From Synanceia verrucosa (Eukaryota > Chordata > Actinopteri > Perciformes > Synanceiidae): DNA of 64,000 nt. Below, piece after piece: positions 48,961 through 60,082 of the stretch. The stretch is taken from the NCBI GenBank assembly GCA_029721515.1, contig CM056562.1, positions 18,731,335-18,795,334 on the forward strand, given 5' to 3'. How positions within the stretch are numbered: the stretch's first letter is position 1; each line of letters begins with the position of its first letter. Below the pieces are notes generated by a model that was not told where the DNA came from, ran no database searches, and was given only the letters and a program-made list of their open reading frames with translations. Position numbers and translations under genes: made by a program.

Positions 48961-49597
48961 TCTTTGATGGTTGGCAAAATGAAGTCATTTCTACACTGGC
49001 CACACATTGATTAATGGCTGGAGACAGCTCTAGTGGAGGTGTGGCTGTTTAAGACGGGCTAATGCTCTTAAGTTCATAAGCAGAGGACAATGTGACCCTG
49101 TGCTGCTGGTTCAGACTCGTTCGGACAACGTTCCAACGTCCCAACGTCCCAGTCTGTTTACTTGTAGACTTATGTTTTTCAAGTTGCTTGAAAGGTGACT
49201 TTAAATTAAAGTCGAAGGCTGTAGATAATGTTTGGAGAGCCACTGTAAATTCAATTATTCAAACATTTCATCTGATGTGGATGAAAATGTGCGGCCAGAC
49301 AGACAGGAACATCTGGATGTGCATGAATGATTTACAGTACTGCGTATGATGTATGTTCACTTGACACTTGTATGACACTTTCATTGACAGGAAAACTGGC
49401 TTTTGAGGAATGAGCTACCCATTTTGAGCAAGTGATGCACTTTTGCAGGTTATCTACTAGGTTTTGCAGGTTGAACTAATCGTTTTGAGAAATGCTGTTG
49501 TGTAAATGTAAAGAGTGATGTGAGAAAAGCACCAAAGTGGCTGAGAAAAACTGTAAATCACCAACTCAGGGGAGGACTGTTAGGGGGTATGGTTGTT

Positions 49598-50617
49598 ATA
49601 ATAGACACAAACCGTCTATAAACGCAACACTTTTGTTTTTGCTCCCATTTTTTATGAGATTTTCCACATACACAATATCACCATTTCTCTCAAATGTTGT
49701 TCACAAACCAGTCTATATCTGTGATAGTGGGGGTGGGTCTGGGGACTCAGAAAACCAGTTAGTATCTGGTGTGATCACCATTTGCCTCATGCAGTGCAAC
49801 ACATCTCCTTCGCATAGAGTTGATCAGGTTGTCGATTGTGGACCTGCACCTGTGTTCTTCATCCATAACAGACGCCTGCCCATACCATAACCCCACCGCC
49901 ACCATGGGCCACTCGATTTGCAACATTGACATCAGAAAACCGCTCACCCACACCACGCCACACACGCTGTCTGCCATCTGCCCTGAACAGTGTAAACCGG
50001 GATTCATCCGTGAAGAGAACATCTCTCCAACGTGCCAGACGCCATCGAATGTGAGCATTTGCCCACTCAAGACGGTTACGACGACGAACTGGAGTCAGGT
50101 CGAGACCCCGATGAGGACGACGAGCATGCAGATGAGCTTCCCTGAGACGGTTTCTGAGAGTTTGTGCAGAAATTCTTTGATTATGCAAACCAATTGTTTC
50201 AGCAGCTGTCCGAGTGGCTGGTCTCAGACGATCTTGGAGGTGAACATGCTGGATGTGGAGGTCCTGGGCTGGTGTGCTTACACGTGGTCTGCGGTTGTGA
50301 GGCTGGTTGGATGTACTGCCAAATTCTCTGAAACGCCTTTGGAGACGGCTTATGGTAGAGAAATGAACATTCAATACACGAGCAACAGCTCTGGTTGACA
50401 TCCCTGCTGTCAGCATGCCAACTGCACGCTCCCTCAAATCTTGCGACTTCTGTGGCATTGTGCTGTGTGATAAAACTGCACCTTTCAGAGTGGCATTTTA
50501 TTGTGGGCAGTCTAAGGCACACCTGTGCACTAATCATGGTGTCTAATCAGCATCTTGATATGCCACACCTGTGAGGTGGGATGGATTATCTCAGCAAAGG
50601 AGAAGCGCTCACTATCA
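49598..50617 (-). mobile_element. Tc1-like DNA transposon, internally deleted, one terminus truncated
   Basis: The left terminal repeat begins near 49598-49617 ('ctataaacgcaacacttttg') and continues to about 49745. The right side shows the matching inner part of the repeat ('gccacacctgtgaggtggga', 'gcgctcactatcac') but stops at about 50617, without the outer 'aagtgttgcgtttata' end. Between them is a transposase pseudogene on the minus strand. The right terminus is lost by about 130 bp, so the copy cannot be mobilised as a normal element. Confidence 0.8.
49762..50458 (-). pseudogene. Tc1-like transposase, internal deletion removing catalytic residues
   Basis: Starting at 50458, MPQKSQDLRERAVGMLTAGM opens a paired-like helix-turn-helix DNA-binding region (STRAVARVLNVHFSTISRL), then a second HTH with a basic hook, and the first catalytic Asp in LFTDESRF. 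After VMVWAGVCYG (about 49862) the frame stops; the family's normal C-terminal phrase (NLINSMRRRCVALHEANG) follows at once in another frame, down to 49762. Roughly 90 codons holding the second Asp and the third acidic residue are missing, with a frameshift at the junction. The usual length is about 340 aa. It is non-functional as a transposase; the DNA-binding half remains open. Confidence 0.85.
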
Positions 50618-51233
50618 CTAAGCTAGTTAAAGCTAGGCTACATGTTGGCCAGAGAAAAACTAGCATGTCTGCTTTCAGTACAAGTTATTTTTGCCCATTC
50701 AAAAATGATGTATTGAAATATTTCTTATAACTGGGGTCCTTAAATAGTCTTTGAGTTGTATAAATTTAATGTGACTGGAAAGGTGAGACTTCTCCAGAAA
50801 AAAATATTTTTAGGAAACTATATTTTAGTTTTCTTTCAGGGATTTCCTTGTCTTATATAACAATAAGTCAGTTTCAAAGCAGTTTTTAGAACATCCATGA
50901 CATAACATCCAATCACTGAAAAAACAATATCTGAAGGAATGTACAAACACTGTTGATACAGGGAATCTAACGCATGCTGTGCATACTGTATAATATAGAG
51001 TACATTATGTGTTACCAGTGTCCCAGGAAAGCAGATAGAGACTGATCTATGACACTAAAATAAGCTGGAAAGATAAACCCATTTAAATTCATAATAGTAA
51101 TATCTGGATCTGTTTAAAAAGTCAGTGGCTTCATAACCACCAAACTGAAGCATTGACTAAGGTCAGGTTGTCATAATTGAAGTGACTGACATAACATGTA
51201 TTAATTTACTGCTTGTTTCAGTTTCTTTGACAG
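50618..51233. other. Non-coding stretch
   Basis: AT-rich sequence between the Tc1 remnant and the first candidate small exon. I see no feature here. Confidence 0.5.
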
Positions 51234-51846
51234 CTCAGTGCCTGCAGGTTGTCATCAGGTAAATACTTATTTTAAATGCAATATAAAAATTCTTAAAGCC
51301 ACTGTGTTTAGTCCCAGATTGGACCTACACATACAGTACATATAGAGTGTCTAAAGGTGGGATTAACAGGGATTAAATAGAGATATTTTCCAATGATACC
51401 TGGATAACAAAAGTGCATCTTTCTGTTCTTTCCATTCTGCTGTAAGAAGATTTTGAAAATCTGACTGAAGAGGGAAAAGATTTGAAGAGGAAGCTGAGTA
51501 CCTTTTGTGAGTATGAGGATGAAATTTACTAAAAAATTATACAACATCATGATGACAAAATATTTCTGGACATGTTTTCTTTTATTGAGATTTTTTTTTT
51601 CTTAAATTTTATATCCACAACAGATCATGACTCTCAACAAGGATGAGTGTATTTCAACCACAGTGTCTAAAGCACTTCTTCTGGTTAGAGAGTAGAGATG
51701 ACTGTCAGCAAAGATGAGCAGACCTGAAGATTATCAACAGCAAAGAGGTATTAAAAGTGAAGGTTTCTTTCTCTCGCAGCATCAGTCCCTATCAAGAGAC
51801 ACACGTTCAAAACTCCACTCAAGGCTAAAAGAGCAGCAGAACAAAG
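51234..51846 (+). CDS. Three phase-compatible candidate exons of an unknown gene (uncertain)
   Basis: Candidate exons 51234-51258, 51447-51506 and 51780-51846 each have AG before and GT after (GTAAAT, GTGAGT, GTGAGT). Joined, they keep one frame of about 50 residues: a short Ser/Cys piece, then EDFENLTEEGKDLKRKLSTF, then SSVPIKRHTFKTPLKAKRAA. The composition is charged and helix-like, as in coiled-coil proteins. No start, stop or family is recognised. They could be the 3' exons of a gene whose upstream part is the coiled-coil frame at 45256-46515, or splice-like sequence by chance. Confidence 0.25.
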
Positions 51847-52299
51847 GTGAGTGATGCAGCATAACTTCTCTAGGATTAACCTACCTACACCTTTATACGC
51901 ATTACAACGAGTACAAATAAAATGCAGACAAAGGATAGCATACTTGGAGACAAAAACAGATTGTAACAATGACTTATAAGTATTTAAAGTAGTAAAGGTA
52001 TACTTTTAAACAATAATCACATTTTCTTTGTTTCTTAAATCTGTTAATCACTGAGAAGGTGTTTATCTGATATATTAGGGGAATCTACTGTAGAGCTGAG
52101 GAACAACAGAGTCTGTAAAAAAAACATCTAGCAACACATAAAAGGTGTGAATCTAGCAGTGTTGTGTTAACAGGTTGTTGCTGCTGGTCAGTGAGTGCAT
52201 GTTGAAATCAGATGCCCAGAATGAAATACGTGCTATTTTAGTGCTTTTTGCAGTGGGTCTTAAAAGTGAACCCGGTGTCTTAAACCTGCATTATTTCCA

Positions 52300-52640
52300 A
52301 CATTCAGCAGGAGGCGACTCCTCTGGTTGTATGAAGTCAACAAGAAAATGATCTGCCCTCTCTCTTGATTTATTACCTCAGTTTATGGTGTATTTATTTT
52401 TCAAATTTAACACTTTCAGTGTTTTTTCAAGTTATCATCATATTTTGGTTGCCTAAAAATGACTCGTTCTAAACTCTTCTATTCTATTCGGTTGCTCCAC
52501 CCTCATGTATCACTTCTACTTGTCAAAAAACAAGATGGCGACAGAAAAAATCATGAACTTGAGGCTCAAGGTATTCAATCTCAAAGCCAAGCTGTGCCTT
52601 AATATAACGTCATAGCACTGCTGGCTACTGCACAATTTTG
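52300..52640. repeat. Probable interspersed repeat
   Basis: 'cagcaggaggcgactcctct' and 'gttttgagtgaatccttcag' resemble phrases of an abundant fish repeat. The boundaries are not determined. It lies beyond the 3' end of tmem254. Confidence 0.3.
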
Positions 52641-53044
52641 TTCTAATTGGTTTTGAGTGAATCCTTCAGTAAAATATAGGTTAAAGTCTGAACGTTTTTC
52701 AAGAGGAATAAAAACAGTGCAGCAGAACACATTTCACATGGTTTGTAAGACTTTATTTTTGCATCATTAATATTAGGAACTTCCAGTCTGTAGATTAAAA
52801 AAAGTTGAACTCAAAGCACTTTAGTGTATGAAAGGCAAACAGGAATGTAGCTCTCTTTATTTTTATCCTGGAGAACTTGTGAGGCTGATGGCAGCATAAC
52901 ATCTTCACCACAGCAGCTGAGAAAATATCCCAAACACTGAATGTAAACATCACGAGAGTACAAAATCATTTCATTGAGTATTCCCATTGTATTGCACCAT
53001 ATATATTCTCTGTTAATATTATCATCAATAAAAAACTTCTATGG

Positions 53045-53050
53045 TTTATT
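53045..53050 (-). terminator. Candidate poly(A) signal of tmem254
   Basis: TTTATT on the plus strand (AATAAA on the minus strand), about 190 bp after the tmem254 stop codon. Further copies are at 52857 and 52752. Confidence 0.4.
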
Positions 53051-53237
53051 AATAGAAAATCTATGGAATGAAATAGGAGAAGTTGTAGTGTGTATACATC
53101 AAAGATATGTCTCCACTTCAGTATTTTTATGTTAAAAGTCTAAGAGAAAAGGCTCAGGTGTCTTCCTTCACTTCATATCAAAGAGGAAGAGGTAAAAGGA
53201 AGCCACTGGTTTTCTGGTGTTGTTCTCTGGGCTTCAG

Positions 53238-56200
53238 TCAGTGCTGTTTGGGACGCTCGGGGTCGTACTTAAGGAGCAGGCCGAGGGAGGCGAAGCCGAA
53301 CAGAAAGGTCTGGACGACCCACAGGAAGCGAGTGGTCGGGTCGTTGATGCCTTTGTTACTGCAGGAGCACAGAGATAAAACTATGAACTGAAGTCACAAG
53401 TTAGTGTGGTGAGAATCAAGCAGGTCACAAGTCATACGATATTCTGATGATCTGATATCATATCATATGCATTCAATTCAAAAATCAATATCTGTACATT
53501 TTTCTTCACACTGTTGTAACTCCCTAACAGACTCATCTGCACTCTTGAATTGTGCACTTTGCTCACAATTCTACATCAACAGTAAAATGTAAATAATGCA
53601 GATATTTAAGAAATAATAAGTCATATCCTTTGTGGAGGCAAGTCTCATTTCACAAATACCAAGTCAAATCACTTATCAGATGTTAGTCAATCAAGTTTCA
53701 AGTCATGTGACTCGAGTCTTCCTCCACAGGGTTGCTCATCCCCACGGCTCTTCATTTCTTTTACCACTATAACCCTGTCACCTCAATTCCTATGGACAAA
53801 TGAATCATTAGAATAAATAAAATGTGAGAAATACTGATCATGAAAGCTTTACTCGTTTCTAATGATCAAAACCTTACTTACTGCTTGCAACGTCCCCGTC
53901 CTATGACGTTTTTAGATGCTCATTGAGTTTTTAATAAAAGTTTAGGGGAATGTCACCATCTAGTGGACAAACCAGGTACTTGTCATTCTTACCTGCACAC
54001 CCTCAAAGCAACGAAGGCCTCAAAAACATGGATCACCCAGGCAGCCCACCACCTGGAAGAGAAAGAAATGTTGTATATTCTATGAATAAAAGGTCACAGT
54101 CTGTGTATGTAGTTATGTTATTTTAAAGTTTTAAGTTCAGTAGTGCAGGCTGTGAATATAAAGTTGAGTGACACCCAGCTGCCACTGAATCAACAGGAGT
54201 CACATGACAAGCTAAAAACAGATTAAGCAAACCACCAAAGACTGAATGGGGCACTCAGAGTCGGGCTTAACGGCTTAATGTATGCATGTCACATGACTTA
54301 AACAACAACAAAACGTCCATCTTTTGATTGCTGTCTTACTACTCTTCAGGTCATGGGACTTAAACAAGTAATTATCAAAGTGCTCTACCAGTGTAAGTGG
54401 TCCTAACAATCTGTGAATGGAAGAAAAACACTAAGGTTGATTAAACTGTGTATTTCAGCCCTGTAAGGGTACTTAGCACATCATTTGAGTTTCACTGATG
54501 CTTTGCTGCAAAGAACATCTGGTGATTGCCTTTAAGTCTAAATTAGACAAAAAAAAAACATTGTAGCATGTGAAAACTGTCAAGCCTGCAGGTCCAGTAA
54601 TCAAATCTTAATATTTCTCTTACCCTTTGTACATAATGTCAGCATAGTTATCCACAAGGTAGCTGCAGAAGCTGCCATATGGACCAAGGTACTCAAATGG
54701 GAATGTCTCCGGCGCGAACACGACCCACTACAAAACAAACAACGGAGTAGTTCAGCATTAACTCATACAAACTATAAGCACAATGCTGTATATATGAATC
54801 TGTCTTTACAATGTATAATACACAATATAACACAAAATATACATTTTATAACACAATAATTACAAAGTTTTTGTCACAGGGATTTCTATTATTTTCACCG
54901 CCAAATAGAAGCTGTTTTAGGGTTCAATATCTTCAGAAAATAACAACAAAAAGAGCCATAAATGGTGTCATAATGGTGCACAACAGATCCCAATGATTGA
55001 ATGATAATAACAGATTCCTTATTTTAAAACTGAATAAAACGGGTGGTTTCCCACAAGGTATAAATGCATGGCTGTTTCCATGCTTCTGGCTAAAAGAAAC
55101 AATATTTGATTGGTATTATAGCAAATTTCCTATATAAACAGAATCATATATATGGCAATGATGTGCACTGAGTCCTAGGACCAGGAAAGTGTGAGTCTGT
55201 ATGTGGCCATATTGTGTTTATATCATACTTGAATTTAACAAGATATGAGGCATTTTAATGATGTAAAAATGGTCTCCATATGGGATGACCCAACTATAAT
55301 CCATTTAATTTTCTGACAAATAATGTTTTGATAACTTCTAACTAATAATTTAAACCCAAAACACATGACTGAGGACTGCAGGGAAGTGAAACATGACATT
55401 TGAGTCAAAGGACTGTTTGTGTTGAAAACGACTGTGTAATAATCTGACATGCATTTCATGGCATGCAGTGAACCAAACTCTGTGCTCCAAAATGTTCTGG
55501 TCCATCAAGTCCAAGGCCAGTTAATGCTAACTATCATCTGTCTGCTGCTAGGCAGTGAGCCGCTGTGTCCTTATACAGGTTCCTGTTTGTGTTATGTCAC
55601 TATGAATGCTGCAGTCTTATCTGTTTGTGTGCAATAAAGGGCAGCCTTGTTGAGAGACATGCCCGTGATATTAAATTTGATGCAGTGCTGGAGGAGAATC
55701 AGTTCTGCACCCTGTTGTTTGTTATTTTTGGTGGGTTGGTATTTAACTTTTGTTATGTGAAACTGAATGTTGTCAGGCTGACTCCACGTCTTCTACGTTA
55801 CTGTCAGAGTCAAGTTTTAGAAATCTGCAGTTACCAAGTAGAAATAGCATTTTGAGTCAGGGTTAGGGCCATTAAAACATTTGATCAGTTATAATTTCAT
55901 AAAACAGACATTCTGATACATTTTACACAATACTAATATCAGAGAATATAACATTTTAATGGGGTTGAGTATATTTTAAAGTGAATAAACAATGTTATTA
56001 TATTGTAATACTCACTGATAAAACAGTATAATGAGGTTGAAGCTATTTCAAAGTGATGTCATAATACTATATATATTCAAGGCACACTTACTAGCTTTAA
56101 GTTTACCAGATTACACATCTGTACCCCTCACACAATAACAAATAATGAAAAAGAAATGATGAGGCATACCAGATATACATACAGCCATACACACACAACA

Positions 56201-57234
56201 GACTACAGATCCCAGTGGAATCTGAATGACATGTGTAGCACTGCGCCATGCTGCTATTGTCCTCTTTTGTCCACCTGGGACATGTCAGGTATGACTGATG
56301 CATAAAAAACACAAAGGCTTATTGTTGGAAGGGCCCCTCTGCCCAGAGTTCATTTACCTTTGAGATGTCACACATGTGCTTCTTCAACAATTACTCATTA
56401 AAAACTGAGAAATCGTGCTTATTGTATACTTATAACTACAGTACAGTAGGTTCATGCTTGCGTTCCTGTGTACGTGGCACACAGGTGGACAAAATGCTTA
56501 ATTAAACCTGTCAGCGAAACGTTTCTATGGTGATTTGCACCAAATTCCATTTAAAAGGTTACACATTGTTCTGCCCAGCACATAAAATAATAAAATATAC
56601 GAGCACAATTTACATTTTCTTAACAATTGTCGTCCATTACTTAATTCGGCATACATTTTATTGACAAAGCACCACGACATTAGTCACAATCGTTAGCTTA
56701 AAAGTTACGTTACGTACTAGTTTGCCACCGATGTTTGCCAGAACGTTAAACTGCCGTTATCACATTTTTGAATGGACTTTGGCACGTTACTGTTTGCCTT
56801 TAATACAGAACGGTCAGTTAGCTACGGTTAGCCGTTACAGTGTCCAATGAACTTTGGACAAAAGTTTGTTCGACCTGTGCTCTTACAGTGGGCTGAATGA
56901 ATCCCGATAAGATTAGATAGCAATTAAACAGTGACTTGGTAATGAACTCGAAGGCTACGTCGTCAACTTAACATTTTTTACAAAATATCAGTTGACATGA
57001 CTGACACAAAAAGCGTTTTTTGTGAACGAACCCGGAGGACATTTTACGCAACACAGCACAGTGGCAGTTACAATTACAGATGAAATAAGTGCAACACTCA
57101 TCTTTTCTTCTGTCTTACTTCGATTATAGCTTATATATTGAACTTACAGTGAAATGTCCCATCCCCAGTATCACAGAGACAATCCAAAACAGGCTGGTTC
57201 TTTTAAAATAATCGCATCCGTCACTTTTAGCCAT
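53238..57234 (-). CDS. tmem254: Transmembrane protein 254, complete, four exons
   Basis: Minus-strand exons: 57148-57234, 54624-54727, 53993-54052 and 53238-53358. The lengths 87+104+60+121 give 124 codons, 123 aa, the same as I recall for human TMEM254. The start MAKSDGCDYFKRTSLFW was chosen over an upstream in-frame ATG at 57336 because it aligns with the family N-terminus. Hydrophobic segments: residues about 13-33 (SLFWIVSVILGMGHFT into WVVF), about 65-85 (WWAAWVIHVFEAFVAL) and about 95-115 (FLWVVQTFLFGFASLGLLL). The conserved middle is YLGPYGSF...YLVDN. The C-terminus ends in charged residues (DPERPKQH). All borders are GT/AG. It is a small multi-pass membrane protein of unknown function. 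It is divergent from the homeobox gene about 2.9 kb to the right. Confidence 0.93.
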
Positions 57235-60082
57235 AGCTGCTGCTTGTTCTGCGTTGGTCCCGCTGTCAAATATGACCGTGTAGTAACGGTGAGAGGGGAA
57301 CTGACTGAGCCAAGTAGTCCTGTTTTTAATGTCCATGTTATTACATAAATGTCATCACATTAATGTTTAGGTAGGTATTATTGGAAAATACACACTAAAA
57401 TCATCCTTTGCTGTGGAATGGTATTTTCACCACGGATCTGTTTATTGCTGTATATATTTAAAAAATATATAATAAAGTGCAGTTTACAGGTTAATAACAA
57501 CACTTCACTGCCCCCTTGTGGTTTCTCAAATCAAATCAAATGTATTTATTGTCGTTACTTGGTGCTCCAGAAAAAATACAGTCGAGAGTAACAAACATCA
57601 ATAATATGGTAGAAAACATAGAAGTAATATTTAGAGTATTTTTTCAATAAGGCACATCTATAGGTATTGTCAATATTTCAGTCATTGTTTTTTTATTATA
57701 TTATTCTCGGATTTCCACTAGAGTATTGTAATATTTTCAATTATGAGATAATATTGTTTTTTTCAGTTGGTATTAATTTAAAATAATATCAATAGATATG
57801 ATACCATAGTAATACCAACTCAATGGTACAATAATATTTGATAAATATATAGTCCTATAAAGTATACAGTTAATCGGTTTAGGCAGAAGAATGCAATACA
57901 TTTTTTTCAGGTGGTTCTAACATAAATATTGGCACCTGACAATTATTTTTTCATTCATTTTGAGGTGTGCAGCTGCATTAACAGAGCCCTTACTATATAT
58001 AGTATTAAGTATACCACATTTACTTCTAATATTCATGGCTCTTGCTACATAGATTCCCACCGTTATGAAAATCACCAAACATCACGCATAATAGCAGATT
58101 TAAACATTATTTAAAAAGGACATACTTTCCTTTCACCTTGTAATTTTGCATGGTTGTCCACAATTACAAGGAGCAGCTTCAATTCCCAGTGAACACTATA
58201 AACAAATTTGAGCTCAGGTCAGCTTAATCAAACTGCAGGCTTCCTAAACTGTTTTGTTTATGCTTTCCTGTAATTCTTAGCTTCTGCAACACGGCAGTCT
58301 TCCTGTTTGGAGGATCATTATGTTTTTCTATTTACACAAAGTGATAAACTGATCAGATGACTTTTTGTTTTTTTCAAATATGCAGATCTCTAAACTAAAC
58401 AGAGCTCTTTATAGTGATTTTGCATTAGCTGAATGGCCAATATGCTGAACCAGTTATCTTTAATCATTCGATCATTGTATGTAAACCTAGGAATAACAAG
58501 TATTTAATCTGCTGAAAAGGTTTATCGATAAGACTCTTTCCCATTTTATTATTTTATCAAACTAACTTCAGATAATGAAATACGTAGTAAGTTCATTTAT
58601 ATGAATATCCAGAATTCTCTACAAACATTATTACATATTAGTAACGTTGGCAGCTTCCACAGTTAGCAAAATGTTTTGTTTAACATCTGATAGGATTTGG
58701 ATAAAGCACAGAGAGAGTTGGTGGGACTCTCAGGAGCCGTCTCCAGCCATGGAGACAATGATTCTGCAAGTTGTCCAGATAAAGATGAAAAGAGGTGGCC
58801 TTAGCTTGTTTTGTTGCGTTAGATAACCCAGGTAGACTTCAAGCTGCATTGTTTTCTAATACACCTACAAATACTGTAAATCTGTTTCTGCACTTTGCCC
58901 TTTTGTACTATTTAAGTTTAGATTCAGAATGTTAGCATTTACATTTTGGATGTATTTAACATGCAATCATTGAACGCAAGCGACAGGAAAGAAGTCAAAG
59001 GTCAAAACTACAAGTGAACTATGTTATACATAAATATATATAGCAAGTGTTAATGTATAAAGCATGATGTTTCACAGTAATGTCAGAGCACTGAAGACAG
59101 ATTTAACAAAAGGACACAGTTTCCACATACAGCTGGGTCAAGGCCTGGACATGTTTAACTATTTGACAGTCTTGTCACCGACCTATTCAGTGTACTGAGG
59201 CTGCAGTGTAACCATCCAATTAATCACTGAATAATTACCCACCTTTGTGAAAATAGGGAGCTGCTCTGCATGTGAAAAGAAAACAGGAGCCTCTCAAAGG
59301 CTTCAGCTCCAAATGCTATTTTGTATTTTGTATTTTTTTTTTGCTCAGGCCTGTGAGTTAAATATTTCTTTAAGACTATCATTAGTTTGATCAGTGTTCA
59401 ACAGTTTGCAAAGCTGCCAATGTTTGTACTTAACGATAATCAGATGATTCCCAACAGCCACATTTGAATTAAAGGCCTGCTTTGAAATATTAAGAAAGAT
59501 GTGGTTAAAATCCTTCTTTATCTTAAAACTTTACGTTTTAGTTTAGTGCTGTGAAAAATATTGTCAATATTTATGTTTATATGTATTATTGTTAACAACC
59601 ACAAGTTAGCATTTAAAATAATAATAAGCTGAGATAGTGCAGTGATTTCTAATTGCTTTGTATGTCTGTCTTTCTATGTCATATTAAGCAGCAGGAAAAC
59701 ACAGTCACATGTGTGTCGTCTCAGTTAAGTGGTATCGATGAGGCTAACAATCACAGGAAGACTTTCTTTTGTCCCAAAATCATTCTGCAGTGTGTCATAT
59801 TTGCCATTGACCTTGCCACCACTTTGATAGGGATTAAGTGATAACGAGGAGCACTTCTGTTAAGCCCCCGTCCTCAAAGTGCAACGACACCCCACCCCAG
59901 CACTCCTCTGGCTCTGCTACTGTATGGCCTTCTGGGGTCTCAGGTGATCAATATAAAAGGTATCCTGACACAAGCAGCAGACACAGTCACAGACTTCCAG
60001 TGAAGCAACTTACTCTCTCACTGAACTCAGTCAGAGCAGCAAACTCATTTGTTACCAGAGCTTCATTTATTTAACTGCTGCC
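57235..60082. other. Intergenic region between divergent tmem254 and the homeobox gene
   Basis: The left end should contain the tmem254 promoter/5' UTR and the right end the homeobox promoter. 'tcaaatcaaatcaaatgtat' near 57530 looks like a simple-repeat tail of an old retroelement. Otherwise AT-rich single-copy sequence with no exon recognised. Confidence 0.5.
59952..59958 (+). promoter_or_regulatory. TATA box of the homeobox gene
   Basis: TATAAAA in the context 'gatcaatataaaaggtatcc', about 130 bp before the start codon at 60083. If it is used, the transcript would start near 59980-59985 with a 5' UTR of about 100 nt. Confidence 0.6.

Noticed and set aside
49820..50398. 192-codon plus-strand frame
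   Set aside because: It is the antisense shadow of the Tc1-like transposase.
57235..57336. Upstream in-frame ATG for tmem254 at 57336
   Set aside because: It would add 34 residues with no family counterpart; the start at 57234 matches the usual length and N-terminus.
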